From: Kineococcus xinjiangensis
GTDB taxonomy: Bacteria; Actinomycetota; Actinomycetes; Actinomycetales; Kineococcaceae
Direction of reading: 5' to 3'
Assembly: GCF_002934625.1 (NCBI RefSeq)
Contig: NZ_PTJD01000001.1
Location: forward strand, 372,001 to 436,000
DNA length: 64,000 bases
A program made the position numbers and the translations under genes. The notes beneath the pieces are model-generated. The model saw only the letters and a program-made list of their open reading frames with translations. It had not been told where the DNA came from and did not search any database. This document shows positions 36,693 through 45,867 of this stretch, in pieces; the first letter of the stretch is position 1; the number at the start of each line of letters is the position of its first letter.

Positions 36693-37273
36693 ACGCTGCC
36701 GACCGACTCGAAGGTCCACTGCTGGGTGGGGTCGCCGCCGAAGCCCTGCGCGGGCGACTGCACGATGCCGAGCCCGTCAGGGGCGATGTCGAGGACCTTG
36801 CGGGAGCCGACGTTCTCGATCTCGTAGGTGCTGAGACCGGCGTCGGTGCCGCCGACCTGCCCGAAGTACCAGCGCTGGTTGGCGCTGCCCTTGTAGGACC
36901 ACTGGATGATCTTCGCACCGTCGGCGGTGGAGGCTCCGGAGACGTCCGCGACGAGGCCGCTGTGACGAGCGATGAGCTGGTAGCCACCGCCGACCGCGCA
37001 CACGGCGCGCCACTGCTGGTTGGCGCCGCCGGTCCAGCGGTACTGCACGAGGGGGGCGCCGGGGGCGGTGGAGCGCGCGTTGACGTCGAGGACCTTGCCC
37101 GTCGCCACGTTGGTGATCTTCCAGTAGGTGTCCGGGTCGGGCCCGCGGTAGCACACGGGGGCCGGCTCGGCGGCGGCGGTGGGCCCGGCAGCCGCGACGA
37201 GCGCGGACGCACCGAGGGCGAGGGCGCCGAGCGCGGTGAGCACGCGGCGGCGTGCGGAGGTGGCGGTGTGCAT
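36686..37273 (-). CDS. Secreted ricin-type beta-trefoil lectin (CBM13-like)
   Basis: A 195-residue exported protein. A signal peptide of about 35 residues ends near AAAEPAPV. The mature part is one beta-trefoil domain with repeated units: YWKITNVATGKVLDVN, GANQQWRAV, YQLIARHSGLVADVSG, SANQRWYF, YEIENVGSRKVLDIAP and PTQQWTF. The QxW motif occurs as QQW, QRW and QQW, the mark of the ricin-B family that binds galactose or xylan-like sugars. There is no attached enzyme. The RBS is GAGGAG before ATG. It lies downstream of a galactoside-degrading operon but separated from it by a strong terminator. Confidence 0.88.
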   Translation of the reverse strand: MHTATSARRRVLTALGALALGASALVAAAGPTAAAEPAPVCYRGPDPDTYWKITNVATGKVLDVNARSTAPGAPLVQYRWTGGANQQWRAVCAVGGGYQLIARHSGLVADVSGASTADGAKIIQWSYKGSANQRWYFGQVGGTDAGLSTYEIENVGSRKVLDIAPDGLGIVQSPAQGFGGDPTQQWTFESVGSVS

Positions 37274-37478
37274 GGGAACTCCTCGAGCAGAAGGGAGTGG
37301 TGCGCGTGGTGATGCTCCGACGCCACGACGGGACGACCCGCCGTGGCCGCACGAGCCACACGACTGGGCGAGACTCTATAGGAAATAGAATCCGGCGGAT
37401 CCCGTTCTCCGAGTTCCACCCGCCCGGACCCGCGCCCCGGCCGCTGCACCCGCTGAGCGTTCCGCGCGCCGCACCGAC

Positions 37479-37519
37479 CCGCGGGACCGCGGTCGCGCCC
37501 GGCGACCGCGGTCCCGCGG
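37479..37519 (-). terminator. Strong terminator of the galactoside operon
   Basis: A perfect 18-bp stem (37479-37496 with 37502-37519) with a 5-base loop starts two bases after the stop of the last operon gene. The sequence between it and the lectin start, about 200 bases, contains an AT-rich patch near 37375-37395 that may hold the lectin promoter. Confidence 0.75.
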
Positions 37520-37521
37520 CC

Positions 37522-40179
37522 TCAGCGCGCGGAGGTGGTCACCGACCGCACCAGCGGGGCGAGCTGGAAGGCGTCGACGTTCGGCGCGTTCCCGGACGGG
37601 TTCCCGAAGCGCAGGGCACCGGTGTCCGTGGTGAGGGTCAGCGGGACGTTGCGGGTCCAGAAGTTGTAGTAGCTGTAGTTGTGCCGGAACCTGCCCGTCA
37701 CCGCCGCAGCCGCGCCGCCGACCTCGCTGACCTGCGCCGTCCGCGTGATGACGTCGGTGTTGTAGGCGTGCCCGGTGTTCTTCTCGGCGTTGCCGTAGCG
37801 GACCAGCAGGTTGTAGTCGCCCCGCGGGGTGCCTGCCGGACGGGCGACGGTGAGGGTCCGCCCGGCCGTGATCCAGCCGGCGTACTGACCCTGGACGTTC
37901 GAGCCGTAGCCGGCGGCGGGGGTCTCCACGGTGACGCCCGCACTGCGGGTGACGGCGCTGCTCTCGGCCTGGATGGTGCGGACCGAGGAGTCGGCGCCGG
38001 GGTTGCGGGTGACGCGGACCCCCTCGACCTCGACGCCGGCGATGCCCCCGATCCTCAGCTGCTGCACGCCGCGGGCGAGGTGGACCGTGGCGGTGGACGA
38101 CCAGCGGCCCGCCCCGGTGGACCTCAGGCCGCGGACCGTGCGGCCGTTGAGCGTGGTGGACAGCTCCGTCGCCGACGGGGTGGCGTGGTCCACCGTGACG
38201 TCGTAGTAGCCGTCGTCGGCGGCGGCGAGGAAGAACTCGGTCGATCCGCCCGTCCCCAGGCGCACCGTGCCCGCGTAGGCGCCCTGGCCGGCCAGGACGG
38301 TCGTGGAGCCGGAGCGGCGCGCGGTCACGGCCGGGTACCGGGCGCTCTCCACCCCGGCCACCTCGGTGAGGTCGAACTTGTCGATCGACAGGTCGCTGCC
38401 CGGCAGGGAGGTGGCGCCTCCGTCGGCGCTCGTGCGCACCGACAGGTGGTGCGTGCCCGCCGACAGCCGCACCGGGACGGTGACCTGGCCCCGGTACAGG
38501 TGGTTCAGCGTGCTGGTGTACTGGATCGTCTGGTCGAGCGCCCCGTCCACGTAGAGGGCGTGGCGGCCGGTGAGGACGTTGTGGTCGTCGCCCGCCAGCC
38601 GTCCGCCCGTCCCGTAGGTGACCGTCAGGTGGTACGACCCGGTGCGCGGGACCGTGACGGGGAAGGTGACGGCGGCCGTGGGCGAACCCAGGCTGCCGAC
38701 GTCGCGCGCCCCGGACATGGCGTTGACGAAACCGGTGTGCGGACCGTAGGCGCGTGCGCCCCCGCTCAGGGCGGCGCCCTCGGCCTCCACGGAGACCTGC
38801 CAGGGCTGGTCCACGGTGAGGGCCGCCGATCCGGCCGGCGTCACGATCACCCGGTAGGCGTCCATCGGGTCCCCGCCGGGGAGGTTGACGGTGGCGCCGC
38901 CGGTGCTGCTGAGCGTGGAGCGCTGCGTCTTCACGGTGCGGGGCTGCGTCGAGAAGCCCTCCTGCCCCGTCCAGTCGGCCCGCTCGACGCGCACGTCGAC
39001 GCTGCTGCCGAAGACCGTGCGGTCCAGGCCGGTGAGGTTGAGGGCGACGCTGTCGGCGGTGCCGCCCACCAGGACGCTCGCCTGCCTGGCGCTGCGGTCC
39101 ACGGCGGCCAGTCCCTGCACGGTGCCGGGGGTGTTCGGCTGGGGCGGGGTCAGCCGGACCGTCTCGCCCGTGAGGTCGCGGTACCACTTCAGCAGCCACC
39201 AGCCGCCGTTGGCCCCGTTGGCCTGGGCGGTGTGGTCGTTGAGGTTGCCGGCGTAGCCCCAGTAGGCGAGCTGGCCGTCCACCTTGGCGTTCTCCAGCAT
39301 GGAGATCCACTGGATCATGCGTCCGGGGACGCTCGTGTCGTGCTTGCCCGCGTACTCGGTGATGTTCACCGGGCGCGGGCTGATGCCGAGCTCCCGCTCG
39401 ATCCGGCGGTAGTCCGCGAGGTGCGCGGGGAAGTCGCGCAGGTCCACGTCGTCCAGCTCGTGCCAGGTGGTGATGTCGGGCAGCACGCCGTTGGCCTTGG
39501 CGAAGGCCAGGAAGTCCCGCAGGCGACCGGAGTTGTACTGCGACTCCCCCGTCGCGGCGATCCGCGCGTTCGGGACGATGCGCCTGATCTCGGCGTGGGC
39601 GGCCTTCCAGTCCGCGAAGAACTGGGCCTTGCGGTTCGTCCAGTCGCCGTACCAGATCCAGTCGGGCTCGTTGAACGGCGTGAAGACGTACCTGTCGAGG
39701 GTCCCGGGCGCCGCCCCGTCCTTGGTGCGCTGGACGACCTCGCGGACCTTCGCGAGGTAGTCCGCCTGACCGGGGTAGGTGTTGGACGGCACCCCGGCGT
39801 TGGCGTAGCCCCACTGCGGGTACTGGTCCTGGATGTTGACGTAGATGTCCTGCGTGCCGGCGTCGAAGAGGGTCCGGGAGGACGTCAGCGCGCCGCCGTT
39901 GGGGTGCTGCAGGCCACCCTCCGGCATCTGCGTGACCGTCCGGGGGGCCGCACCGGCGACGACGGCCCTGGTCGGGACGTCGTCGTCGCTGACGCCGTAG
40001 AGCATCCCCGTGGCGCCGCCGTGCACCGGGCCGGTGCGGGCGGCGAAGTCGACGGAGACGGTCACCGTCGCCGCCGCGGCGGGGCTCACCGCCAGGGCGA
40101 CGGGCCCGACGAGTCCGGCGACGAGGACGGCCGCCGCCGTCCTGAGGGGCTTCCGGGACTGCCTGCGGGCAGCGGACAT
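37522..40179 (-). CDS. Secreted clan-A-like glycoside hydrolase with CBM6/35-like modules
   Basis: An 885-residue exported enzyme. The signal peptide covers residues 1-37. A TIM-barrel-like catalytic part follows (about 40-400), with Glu171 in FTPFNEPDWIWYGDW as the probable acid/base and Glu275 in VNITEYAGKHD as the probable nucleophile, a spacing typical of clan GH-A (GH39/GH5-like). Then come a small beta domain and two carbohydrate-binding-like modules of CBM6/35 character (about 435-570 and 740-880), the last with VDAFQLAPL. The exact GH family is not certain. The RBS is GGAGG before ATG. As last gene of an alpha-galactosidase/ABC operon it probably opens a galactose- or arabinose-containing polymer outside the cell. 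Confidence 0.75.
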   Translation of the reverse strand: MSAARRQSRKPLRTAAAVLVAGLVGPVALAVSPAAAATVTVSVDFAARTGPVHGGATGMLYGVSDDDVPTRAVVAGAAPRTVTQMPEGGLQHPNGGALTSSRTLFDAGTQDIYVNIQDQYPQWGYANAGVPSNTYPGQADYLAKVREVVQRTKDGAAPGTLDRYVFTPFNEPDWIWYGDWTNRKAQFFADWKAAHAEIRRIVPNARIAATGESQYNSGRLRDFLAFAKANGVLPDITTWHELDDVDLRDFPAHLADYRRIERELGISPRPVNITEYAGKHDTSVPGRMIQWISMLENAKVDGQLAYWGYAGNLNDHTAQANGANGGWWLLKWYRDLTGETVRLTPPQPNTPGTVQGLAAVDRSARQASVLVGGTADSVALNLTGLDRTVFGSSVDVRVERADWTGQEGFSTQPRTVKTQRSTLSSTGGATVNLPGGDPMDAYRVIVTPAGSAALTVDQPWQVSVEAEGAALSGGARAYGPHTGFVNAMSGARDVGSLGSPTAAVTFPVTVPRTGSYHLTVTYGTGGRLAGDDHNVLTGRHALYVDGALDQTIQYTSTLNHLYRGQVTVPVRLSAGTHHLSVRTSADGGATSLPGSDLSIDKFDLTEVAGVESARYPAVTARRSGSTTVLAGQGAYAGTVRLGTGGSTEFFLAAADDGYYDVTVDHATPSATELSTTLNGRTVRGLRSTGAGRWSSTATVHLARGVQQLRIGGIAGVEVEGVRVTRNPGADSSVRTIQAESSAVTRSAGVTVETPAAGYGSNVQGQYAGWITAGRTLTVARPAGTPRGDYNLLVRYGNAEKNTGHAYNTDVITRTAQVSEVGGAAAAVTGRFRHNYSYYNFWTRNVPLTLTTDTGALRFGNPSGNAPNVDAFQLAPLVRSVTTSAR

Positions 40180-40233
40180 GGTTCCTCCACGGTGCGGTTC
40201 GCGATCGGTGACCGGTCGGCGCGGGGGCGTGCC

Positions 40234-40263
40234 GCCCGGCTGCTGGCGCCGCAGCAGCCGGGC
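40234..40263 (-). other. Intercistronic hairpin after the sugar-binding lipoprotein gene
   Basis: A perfect 12-bp stem (GCCCGGCTGCTG with CAGCAGCCGGGC) with a 6-base loop begins eight bases after the binding-protein stop. Such hairpins often stabilise the mRNA of abundant binding proteins and lower expression of the next gene, here the secreted glycoside hydrolase. Confidence 0.55.
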
Positions 40264-40271
40264 GTGGAACA

Positions 40272-41618
40272 TCACTGGAAGAGCGCGTTGACCTGCTCGT
40301 TGGCCTCGGTCAGGGAGGACGCGTCCGCCTCGCCCGCGAGCACCGCGTCCATCGCCGGCCCCATGATCGCCGCGATCTCCGGCGCGTGGTCCGTGATCGG
40401 GTAGAGGTGGGTGGCCCCCTCCTCGATGGGCAGGGTGAAGGCGGAGACGTCCACGCCCTTGGCGGCGAACTCCTCCTCCGCGACCTCGAGCGCCTCGGGC
40501 AGCGACGGGAAGACGACCGCGGCCTCGGCGACCTTCTTCTGGCAGTCGGCGGAGGCCAGGTGCTCCACCCACTTCCAGGCACCCTCCTTGTCGTCGGTGC
40601 CCGCGTAGATGGAGTCCGCCACCCCGTTGAAGATGGTGGCGCGCTCCCCGGAGGGGCCGACCGGCACGGGGGCGACACCGACGTCGACGCCGTCGTAGCC
40701 GAAGTAGCTGCCGATCATCCACGAGCCGTTGGTGCTGAGGGCGTACTTGCCCGCCCCGAAGGCGTCGTTGACGCTGACGCCCGCGCGGGAGGTGGCGAGG
40801 TCGGGCATGTAGCCCTTGTCGATGAGGCCCTTGAACCAGGCGATGGTGGCCTGGAAGCGCGGGTCGTCGTACTGGAACTCGGAGCCCCAGGGGTTCTCGT
40901 CGGTGAACTGCCAGCCGGTGCTGAGGGCGTACATGCTCCAGATCTGCTGGCCCACGCCCGCGCCGTTGTTCTCGTCCAGGCCGAGACCGTAGACCTCGAC
41001 CTTGGACTTGTCGAAGCCCGGCTCGTCGCCGCGGACGCCGTTGGCGTCGACCGTCAGGTGGGCGATGAGGTCCTCGTAGGTGCCGCCGTCCTCGGGGTTC
41101 CAGGTGAGGTCGGCGAGGGTGGACTCGTCGACGCCCGCCTCGGCGAGGAGGTCCTTGTTGTAGAAGATGCCGATCGTGTCGAAGTCCTTGGGCAGCCCGT
41201 AGCGCTTGCCGTCCTGGCTCACCCAGACGTCCGCGAGGCCCTCGGGGTAGACGTCCGTCGAGATGCCGGCCTCCTCGACCTGCTCGTCGATGGGGAGGAT
41301 CTGGTTCTTCGCCGCGAAGGTCGGGTAGTAGTTGAGGTGGTTCACGAACACGTCGGGCGCGTTGCCCGCGACGAGACCCGTGGTGATCTTGTTCCAGTAG
41401 TCGGCCCAGCCGAACTGCTCGATCTTGATCTTGGTGCCCGGGTTCTCGGCCTCGAAGGCCGTGGCGCACGCCTGGTACGCGGGAACCTGGTTGGAGTCCC
41501 ACAGCCAGTAGGTGAGCTCGCCGTCGGCCTGCCCGCTCCGCGCGTCCCCGGAGCCGCAGGCACCGACGGCCAGGGGCAGCAGCGCAGCGGCCGCGGCCAG
41601 ACGCAGGGTCTTCTTCAC
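40272..41618 (-). CDS. Sugar ABC transporter substrate-binding lipoprotein
   Basis: Extracellular family-1 solute-binding protein of 448 residues. The lipobox AVGAC places the lipidated Cys at residue 21. The mature protein starts ELTYWLWDSNQVPAYQACATAFEAENPGTKIKIEQF, typical of the CUT1 (maltose-type) class that binds oligosaccharides. It delivers substrate to the two permeases encoded upstream in the operon. The start is ATG. The substrate is inferred to be an alpha-galactoside or related oligosaccharide from the GH36 partner. Confidence 0.93.
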   Translation of the reverse strand: MKKTLRLAAAAALLPLAVGACGSGDARSGQADGELTYWLWDSNQVPAYQACATAFEAENPGTKIKIEQFGWADYWNKITTGLVAGNAPDVFVNHLNYYPTFAAKNQILPIDEQVEEAGISTDVYPEGLADVWVSQDGKRYGLPKDFDTIGIFYNKDLLAEAGVDESTLADLTWNPEDGGTYEDLIAHLTVDANGVRGDEPGFDKSKVEVYGLGLDENNGAGVGQQIWSMYALSTGWQFTDENPWGSEFQYDDPRFQATIAWFKGLIDKGYMPDLATSRAGVSVNDAFGAGKYALSTNGSWMIGSYFGYDGVDVGVAPVPVGPSGERATIFNGVADSIYAGTDDKEGAWKWVEHLASADCQKKVAEAAVVFPSLPEALEVAEEEFAAKGVDVSAFTLPIEEGATHLYPITDHAPEIAAIMGPAMDAVLAGEADASSLTEANEQVNALFQ

Positions 41619-41678
41619 TGGAGTACTCCTTCTCTGCCCGCGACGTCGCGGGCGGTGGGTGCTTGCAGCGCGGAGGTG

Positions 41679-42629
41679 CTACTTGAGGCCGGAGAACTGG
41701 ATCGAGTCGACGATCCGGCGTCCGAAGGCGGCGAAGAGAGCGATCATCGGGAGGGCCGCGAGCAGGGTCGCGGCCATCAGGCCCGCCCAGTCGGGACTGC
41801 CCTGCGGGGTCTGGGACCGGAAGATCCCGAGCGCGACGGTGAGGACGCGCACGTCCTCCTCCTGCCCGACGAGCAGGGGCCAGAAGTACTCGTTCCAGGA
41901 CGTGATGTAGACGAGCAGCGCGAGGGTGGACAGGGGCGCCGCGCTCATCGGCAGGATGATGCGGAAGAAGATCCGCACGTGGCCGGCCCCGTCGATCTTG
42001 GCGGCTTCCTCGATCTCCCTGCTGAGGCCGAGGAAGAACTGCCGGAGGAAGAACACCGCGAACGGCGTCATGAAGAAGAAGGGCAGGATGATCGCAGCAT
42101 AGGTGTTCAGCAGGCCGAGCCTCTGCATGAGCACGAAGTTCGGCAGCGCGGTGAAGATCGGCGGGATCATCAGCGCGGTGAGGAAGGCGAAGAACACCGC
42201 CTCCCTCCCCGGCCAGCGCAACCGGGCGAAGGCGTAGGCCGCCATCGCGCTGAACAGCACCTGCCCGACCGTGATGACGGAGGAGGTGAGGACGGAGTTC
42301 CACAGATAGCGCCAGAAGTCGATGGAGGCACCGGAACCGCCCTGCGCCCGCGCCTCCTCCAGCGTCGCCAGCCCGAGGACGCGCCGGAACGCCCCGAAGG
42401 TCAGATCGGCCGGCAGCAGGGACCCGGCGCCGGCCGCCAGCGCTCGGTTGTCCGACAGGGAGATGCGCAGCATCCAGTAGAAGGGGAACAGCGTCAGCAG
42501 CACCAGGGCGGCCAGCGCAACCCAGGCCAGCGCGCGCTGCCAGCGGATCCCGCGCCTGCGGGGCTTCCGCTGCGCAGGGGCGGAGGGGGCGGCCAGGCGC
42601 CCGGTGGGGTTCTCCTGCACGAGAGTCAT
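41679..42629 (-). CDS. Sugar ABC permease, MalG type
   Basis: CUT1-family inner-membrane permease (316 residues) with six helices. The EAA loop that docks to the ATPase is EIEEAAKIDGAGHVRIFFRIILPMS. The first helix follows a basic N-terminus (RALAWVALAALVLLTLFPFYWML). A periplasmic insert after helix 1 is rather long (about residues 60-110). ATG 42629, ten bases after the stop of the partner permease, is preferred; a GTG ten codons earlier overlaps that gene. It pairs with the MalF-type permease. Confidence 0.92.
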   Translation of the reverse strand: MTLVQENPTGRLAAPSAPAQRKPRRRGIRWQRALAWVALAALVLLTLFPFYWMLRISLSDNRALAAGAGSLLPADLTFGAFRRVLGLATLEEARAQGGSGASIDFWRYLWNSVLTSSVITVGQVLFSAMAAYAFARLRWPGREAVFFAFLTALMIPPIFTALPNFVLMQRLGLLNTYAAIILPFFFMTPFAVFFLRQFFLGLSREIEEAAKIDGAGHVRIFFRIILPMSAAPLSTLALLVYITSWNEYFWPLLVGQEEDVRVLTVALGIFRSQTPQGSPDWAGLMAATLLAALPMIALFAAFGRRIVDSIQFSGLK

Positions 42630-42639
42630 GGGATCAACC

Positions 42640-43578
42640 TCAGTCCAGGTCCGAGTCACCGGCGCGCAGGATCTTCACCTGCGCGAGGGCGACGCCCGCG
42701 AGGATCACGAACAGCACCACGCACAGGGCCGCCGCGTACCCGAAGTCGAACTGCTGGAACGCCTTCTCGTAGATGTAGTAGTAGATGACGCGGGTCGAGT
42801 CGATCGGCCCGCCCTTGGTGGTGACGGCCACGGTGTCGAAGATCTGGAAGGACCCGATGACCGTCAGCACGAGCACCAGCACGAGCACCGGCCGCAGCAG
42901 CGGCATCGTGATGCGCCAGAAGATCCGCCACTCGGAGGCGCCGTCGATCGCCGCGGCCTCGTAGACGGAGGACGGGATGGACTGCAGCCCGGCGAAGATC
43001 AGCAGCGCGGTGTAGCCCATGTGCCGCCACACGTTGACCAGGGCGATGGTGGGGATGGCGGTCGAGGTCTCACCGAAGAACGCCACCGGGTCGAGCCCCA
43101 CGAGCTCCAGGCCGCTGTTCACGATCCCGAGTTGCGCGTCGAGCATCGTGTACCAGACGAGCGCGACGACCACGTTGGCCACCAGGTAGGGAAGCAGCAG
43201 CACGCCGCGGATCAGCGTCGACTTCGTGAGCCGGTGCATCAGCACCGCCAGCGCGAGGGCGACCACCGTCTGCACGCCGATGTTGATGACGACGTACTCG
43301 AGGGTGACCGTCAGCGACTTCCAGAACCTGCGGTCACCGAGGACCTCGGCGTAGTTCTGGACCCCCACCCACTCCGGGGGCGCCAGCAGGCTGTAGTCGG
43401 TGAAGCTGAGGTAGAAGGTCCGCAGCGCCGGCCAGGCGTAGAAGGTGACGAACCCGAACGCGGCGGGCAGCAGGAACAGGAGGGCGGGCACCAGGTCCTG
43501 GCGGGAGCGGCCGGCGCGCAGCCGGGCGGCCGGGCGCTCGGTGGCGGACGGCTGCTGGGGGGCGACGGCGACGCTCAC
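42640..43578 (-). CDS. Sugar ABC permease, MalF type
   Basis: CUT1-family permease of 312 residues with six helices. The EAA loop is SVYEAAAIDGASEWRIFWRITMPLL. The N-terminus begins QDLVPALLFLLPAAFGFVTFYAWPALRTFYLSF, as usual for this class. The GTG start overlaps the alpha-galactosidase stop (GTGA), so expression is coupled to it. No ATPase gene is present in the operon; actinobacterial CUT1 systems commonly share one MsiK ATPase. Confidence 0.92.
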   Translation of the reverse strand: MSVAVAPQQPSATERPAARLRAGRSRQDLVPALLFLLPAAFGFVTFYAWPALRTFYLSFTDYSLLAPPEWVGVQNYAEVLGDRRFWKSLTVTLEYVVINIGVQTVVALALAVLMHRLTKSTLIRGVLLLPYLVANVVVALVWYTMLDAQLGIVNSGLELVGLDPVAFFGETSTAIPTIALVNVWRHMGYTALLIFAGLQSIPSSVYEAAAIDGASEWRIFWRITMPLLRPVLVLVLVLTVIGSFQIFDTVAVTTKGGPIDSTRVIYYYIYEKAFQQFDFGYAAALCVVLFVILAGVALAQVKILRAGDSDLD

Positions 43579-45821
43579 GGACGGGGCTCCCTCGTGACGT
43601 GCAGCAGGAGCGTGTGCTCGGGGTGCTGCGGGGGGACCTGGACGCCGACGCGGGAGAGCACCCGCCCCGGCAGGGAGGCTCCCTCGGCGAGCCAGGGCAC
43701 CTGGACGATCGCCGTCGACGGCGGCACCCCGGCGGGACCGGCGACCCGGACCCGGTAGCGCGCGTCCGGGTCGAGGCCGGGCAGGCAGAGCCGCCCCGGC
43801 GTCGTCGTGACGCAGGTGGCCGTCGAGACGACGGCGAAGAGCGCCTGGGAGCCGTCGGCGGCGAGGACGCCGTGGACGTCGGTGGCGGCGCCGGCCGGGT
43901 CCGCGCGCACCACGCGGCCGGTGTGCAGCCAGTCGCGGACGCTCTTGTAGAGGGCCACCCACTGCCGCAGCTCGCGACGCTCGTCCTCGTCGGCCGCGGT
44001 GAGGTCCCACTCGATGCCGAAGCTGCCGAAGAGGGCGGTGGCGGCGCGGAAGGACAGGTCGTGGCGGCGGCCGGTGGTGTGGGACCGGCCGGCGCCGACG
44101 TGCGAGCCGATCATCTCCGGGGGCAGCAGCAGGCCGGTCCAGCGCTGGACCGACTGCCGCTCCAGCGCGTCGATGCAGTCGCTGGCCCAGACGCGGTCCG
44201 TGCGCTGCAGGATGCCGAGGTCGACCCGCGCCCCTCCGGAGGAGCAGGACTCGACCTCCAGGCGCGGGTGGCGGCGGCGCAGCTCGTCGAGCAGGCGGTA
44301 GACCGCCAGGGTCTGCCGGTGGACCGCCGCGACCCCCGTGCGCGAGGAGCCGGCGTCCACGAGGTCGCGGTTGTGGTCCCACTTGAGGTAGTCGAGGGCG
44401 TACTCGCTCACGAGGGCGTCGAGGCGTCCGAGGACGTGCGCGAAGGCCTCGTCGCGGGTGAGGTCGAGGACCTGCTGGGAACGCACGAGCGGCGGCGTGC
44501 GGGAGCCGGTGGAGAGGATCCAGTCCGGGTGACGGCGGATCAGCTCGGAGTCGGGGTTGACCATCTCCGGCTCGACCCAGAGCCCCATGCGCATGCCGCG
44601 GGAGCGGACGTGCTGCACGAGCGGGTGGAGGCCGTGCGGCCAGACCCGCTCGTCGGCGAACCAGTCGCCGAGCCCGGCGGTGTCGTCGCGACGTCCGCGG
44701 AACCAGCCGTCGTCCAGCACGAACAGCTCGGCGCCGACCTCGGCCCCGCGGTCGGCGAGCGCCGTGAGCCGGTCCAGGTCGTGGTCGAAGTAGACGGCCT
44801 CCCAGGTGTTCATCACGACCGGCCGGGGCCGGCGGGGGTGGTGGGAGCGGGCGCGCAGGTGCGCGTGGAAGCGCGCCGACATCTCGTCCAGGCCCTCGCC
44901 GCAGGAGGCGTAGACCCAGGGGGTGGTGTAGCTCTCCCCCGGGCCCAGCGCGACCTCGCCGGAGAGCAGCAGCTCCCCGCCGCCGATGACCGCCTCACCG
45001 GTGGGCAGCCGCTCGGCGTAGGTGCGGTGGTTGCCGCTCCAGCCGACGTGCAGGCCCCACACCCGCCCGCTGCGGAAGCCGAAGCCCTCCTCCCCCGCGA
45101 CGAGGACGAGGGTGGCGTCGGAGCCGGTGCGCCCGCGGCGGCTGTCGCGGACGTGGGCGTCGACGCCGAACGGCCTGCGCTGCGGGGAGCGCTCCCGCCC
45201 CCAGCGCCCCGTGAGGTCGAGGACCTCGGTGGCGGAGCCGGGCAGCGGGAGGGCCAGGACGAGCCCGTCGAGCCGGTAGGGCGTGCGGCCGCCACCTCGC
45301 ACGGCGGCGTCGGTGAGGGTCGCGCGCATCCGCAGCAGCCCCTCCGCCGTGAGCTCGAGCAGCAGGTCCAGCTCGAGGAGGGCGTCGGGGTCGACCGCCT
45401 CGACCCGCAGGCGGCCGCCGGTGGCGTCCTCCGCGCGGCTGGCGGTGACGGAGACCGTCACGAAGGAGGGCGACCAGTCCCGGCCGTCGCGCGAGCCCAG
45501 CAGGCCCGGCAGCCCCGCCCAGCCGGCGGCGTGCTCCGGCAGGACGGTGACGGGCAGCGGCTCGTCGAGGCCGTTGGGCACGACCGGCGGGGCGGAGACG
45601 GCGGCGAGGGCGGCGAGGTCGTCGGCGCCCAGGTCACCGAGGTCGGCGCCCCAGTGCAGCACGCGGGGCAGCCTCGCGCCGCGGCAGTCGACGACCAGGC
45701 TGACGCCGGCGGCACTGAGGTGGACCACGCTGCCGGCCGCGCCGAGCTCCCCGTCGGTGCTGCGGGGCGCCACCGAGCCGGCGGGCACGTCGCCGGTCCT
45801 TCGGGCGGGTGCGGTGGTCAC
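43575..45821 (-). CDS. Alpha-galactosidase, family GH36
   Basis: A 748-residue GH36 enzyme that removes terminal alpha-galactose from oligosaccharides such as raffinose, melibiose or galactomannan fragments. An N-terminal beta-supersandwich is followed by the TIM barrel: NTWEAVYFDHD, FVLDDGWFRGRRDD, GLWVEPEMVNPDSEL. Nucleophile Asp482 lies in YLKWDHNRDL and acid/base Asp548 in VWASDCIDALERQ. There is no signal peptide, so it should act in the cytosol on imported sugar. The start is GTG with GGAGGAG upstream. It is the first gene of the operon, facing the LacI gene across the operator region. Confidence 0.94.
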   Translation of the reverse strand: MTTAPARRTGDVPAGSVAPRSTDGELGAAGSVVHLSAAGVSLVVDCRGARLPRVLHWGADLGDLGADDLAALAAVSAPPVVPNGLDEPLPVTVLPEHAAGWAGLPGLLGSRDGRDWSPSFVTVSVTASRAEDATGGRLRVEAVDPDALLELDLLLELTAEGLLRMRATLTDAAVRGGGRTPYRLDGLVLALPLPGSATEVLDLTGRWGRERSPQRRPFGVDAHVRDSRRGRTGSDATLVLVAGEEGFGFRSGRVWGLHVGWSGNHRTYAERLPTGEAVIGGGELLLSGEVALGPGESYTTPWVYASCGEGLDEMSARFHAHLRARSHHPRRPRPVVMNTWEAVYFDHDLDRLTALADRGAEVGAELFVLDDGWFRGRRDDTAGLGDWFADERVWPHGLHPLVQHVRSRGMRMGLWVEPEMVNPDSELIRRHPDWILSTGSRTPPLVRSQQVLDLTRDEAFAHVLGRLDALVSEYALDYLKWDHNRDLVDAGSSRTGVAAVHRQTLAVYRLLDELRRRHPRLEVESCSSGGARVDLGILQRTDRVWASDCIDALERQSVQRWTGLLLPPEMIGSHVGAGRSHTTGRRHDLSFRAATALFGSFGIEWDLTAADEDERRELRQWVALYKSVRDWLHTGRVVRADPAGAATDVHGVLAADGSQALFAVVSTATCVTTTPGRLCLPGLDPDARYRVRVAGPAGVPPSTAIVQVPWLAEGASLPGRVLSRVGVQVPPQHPEHTLLLHVTREPRP

Positions 45822-45867
45822 GGGGCTCCTCCAGGGCGGGAAGGGTGCGACGCCCGGAGAGAGCGCC

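Noticed and set aside
37274-37521. A defined sigma-70 promoter for the lectin gene
   Set aside because: TATAGA-like sequence is present near 37376-37381 on the minus strand but no -35 box fits at 16-18 bases, so no specific promoter is claimed.
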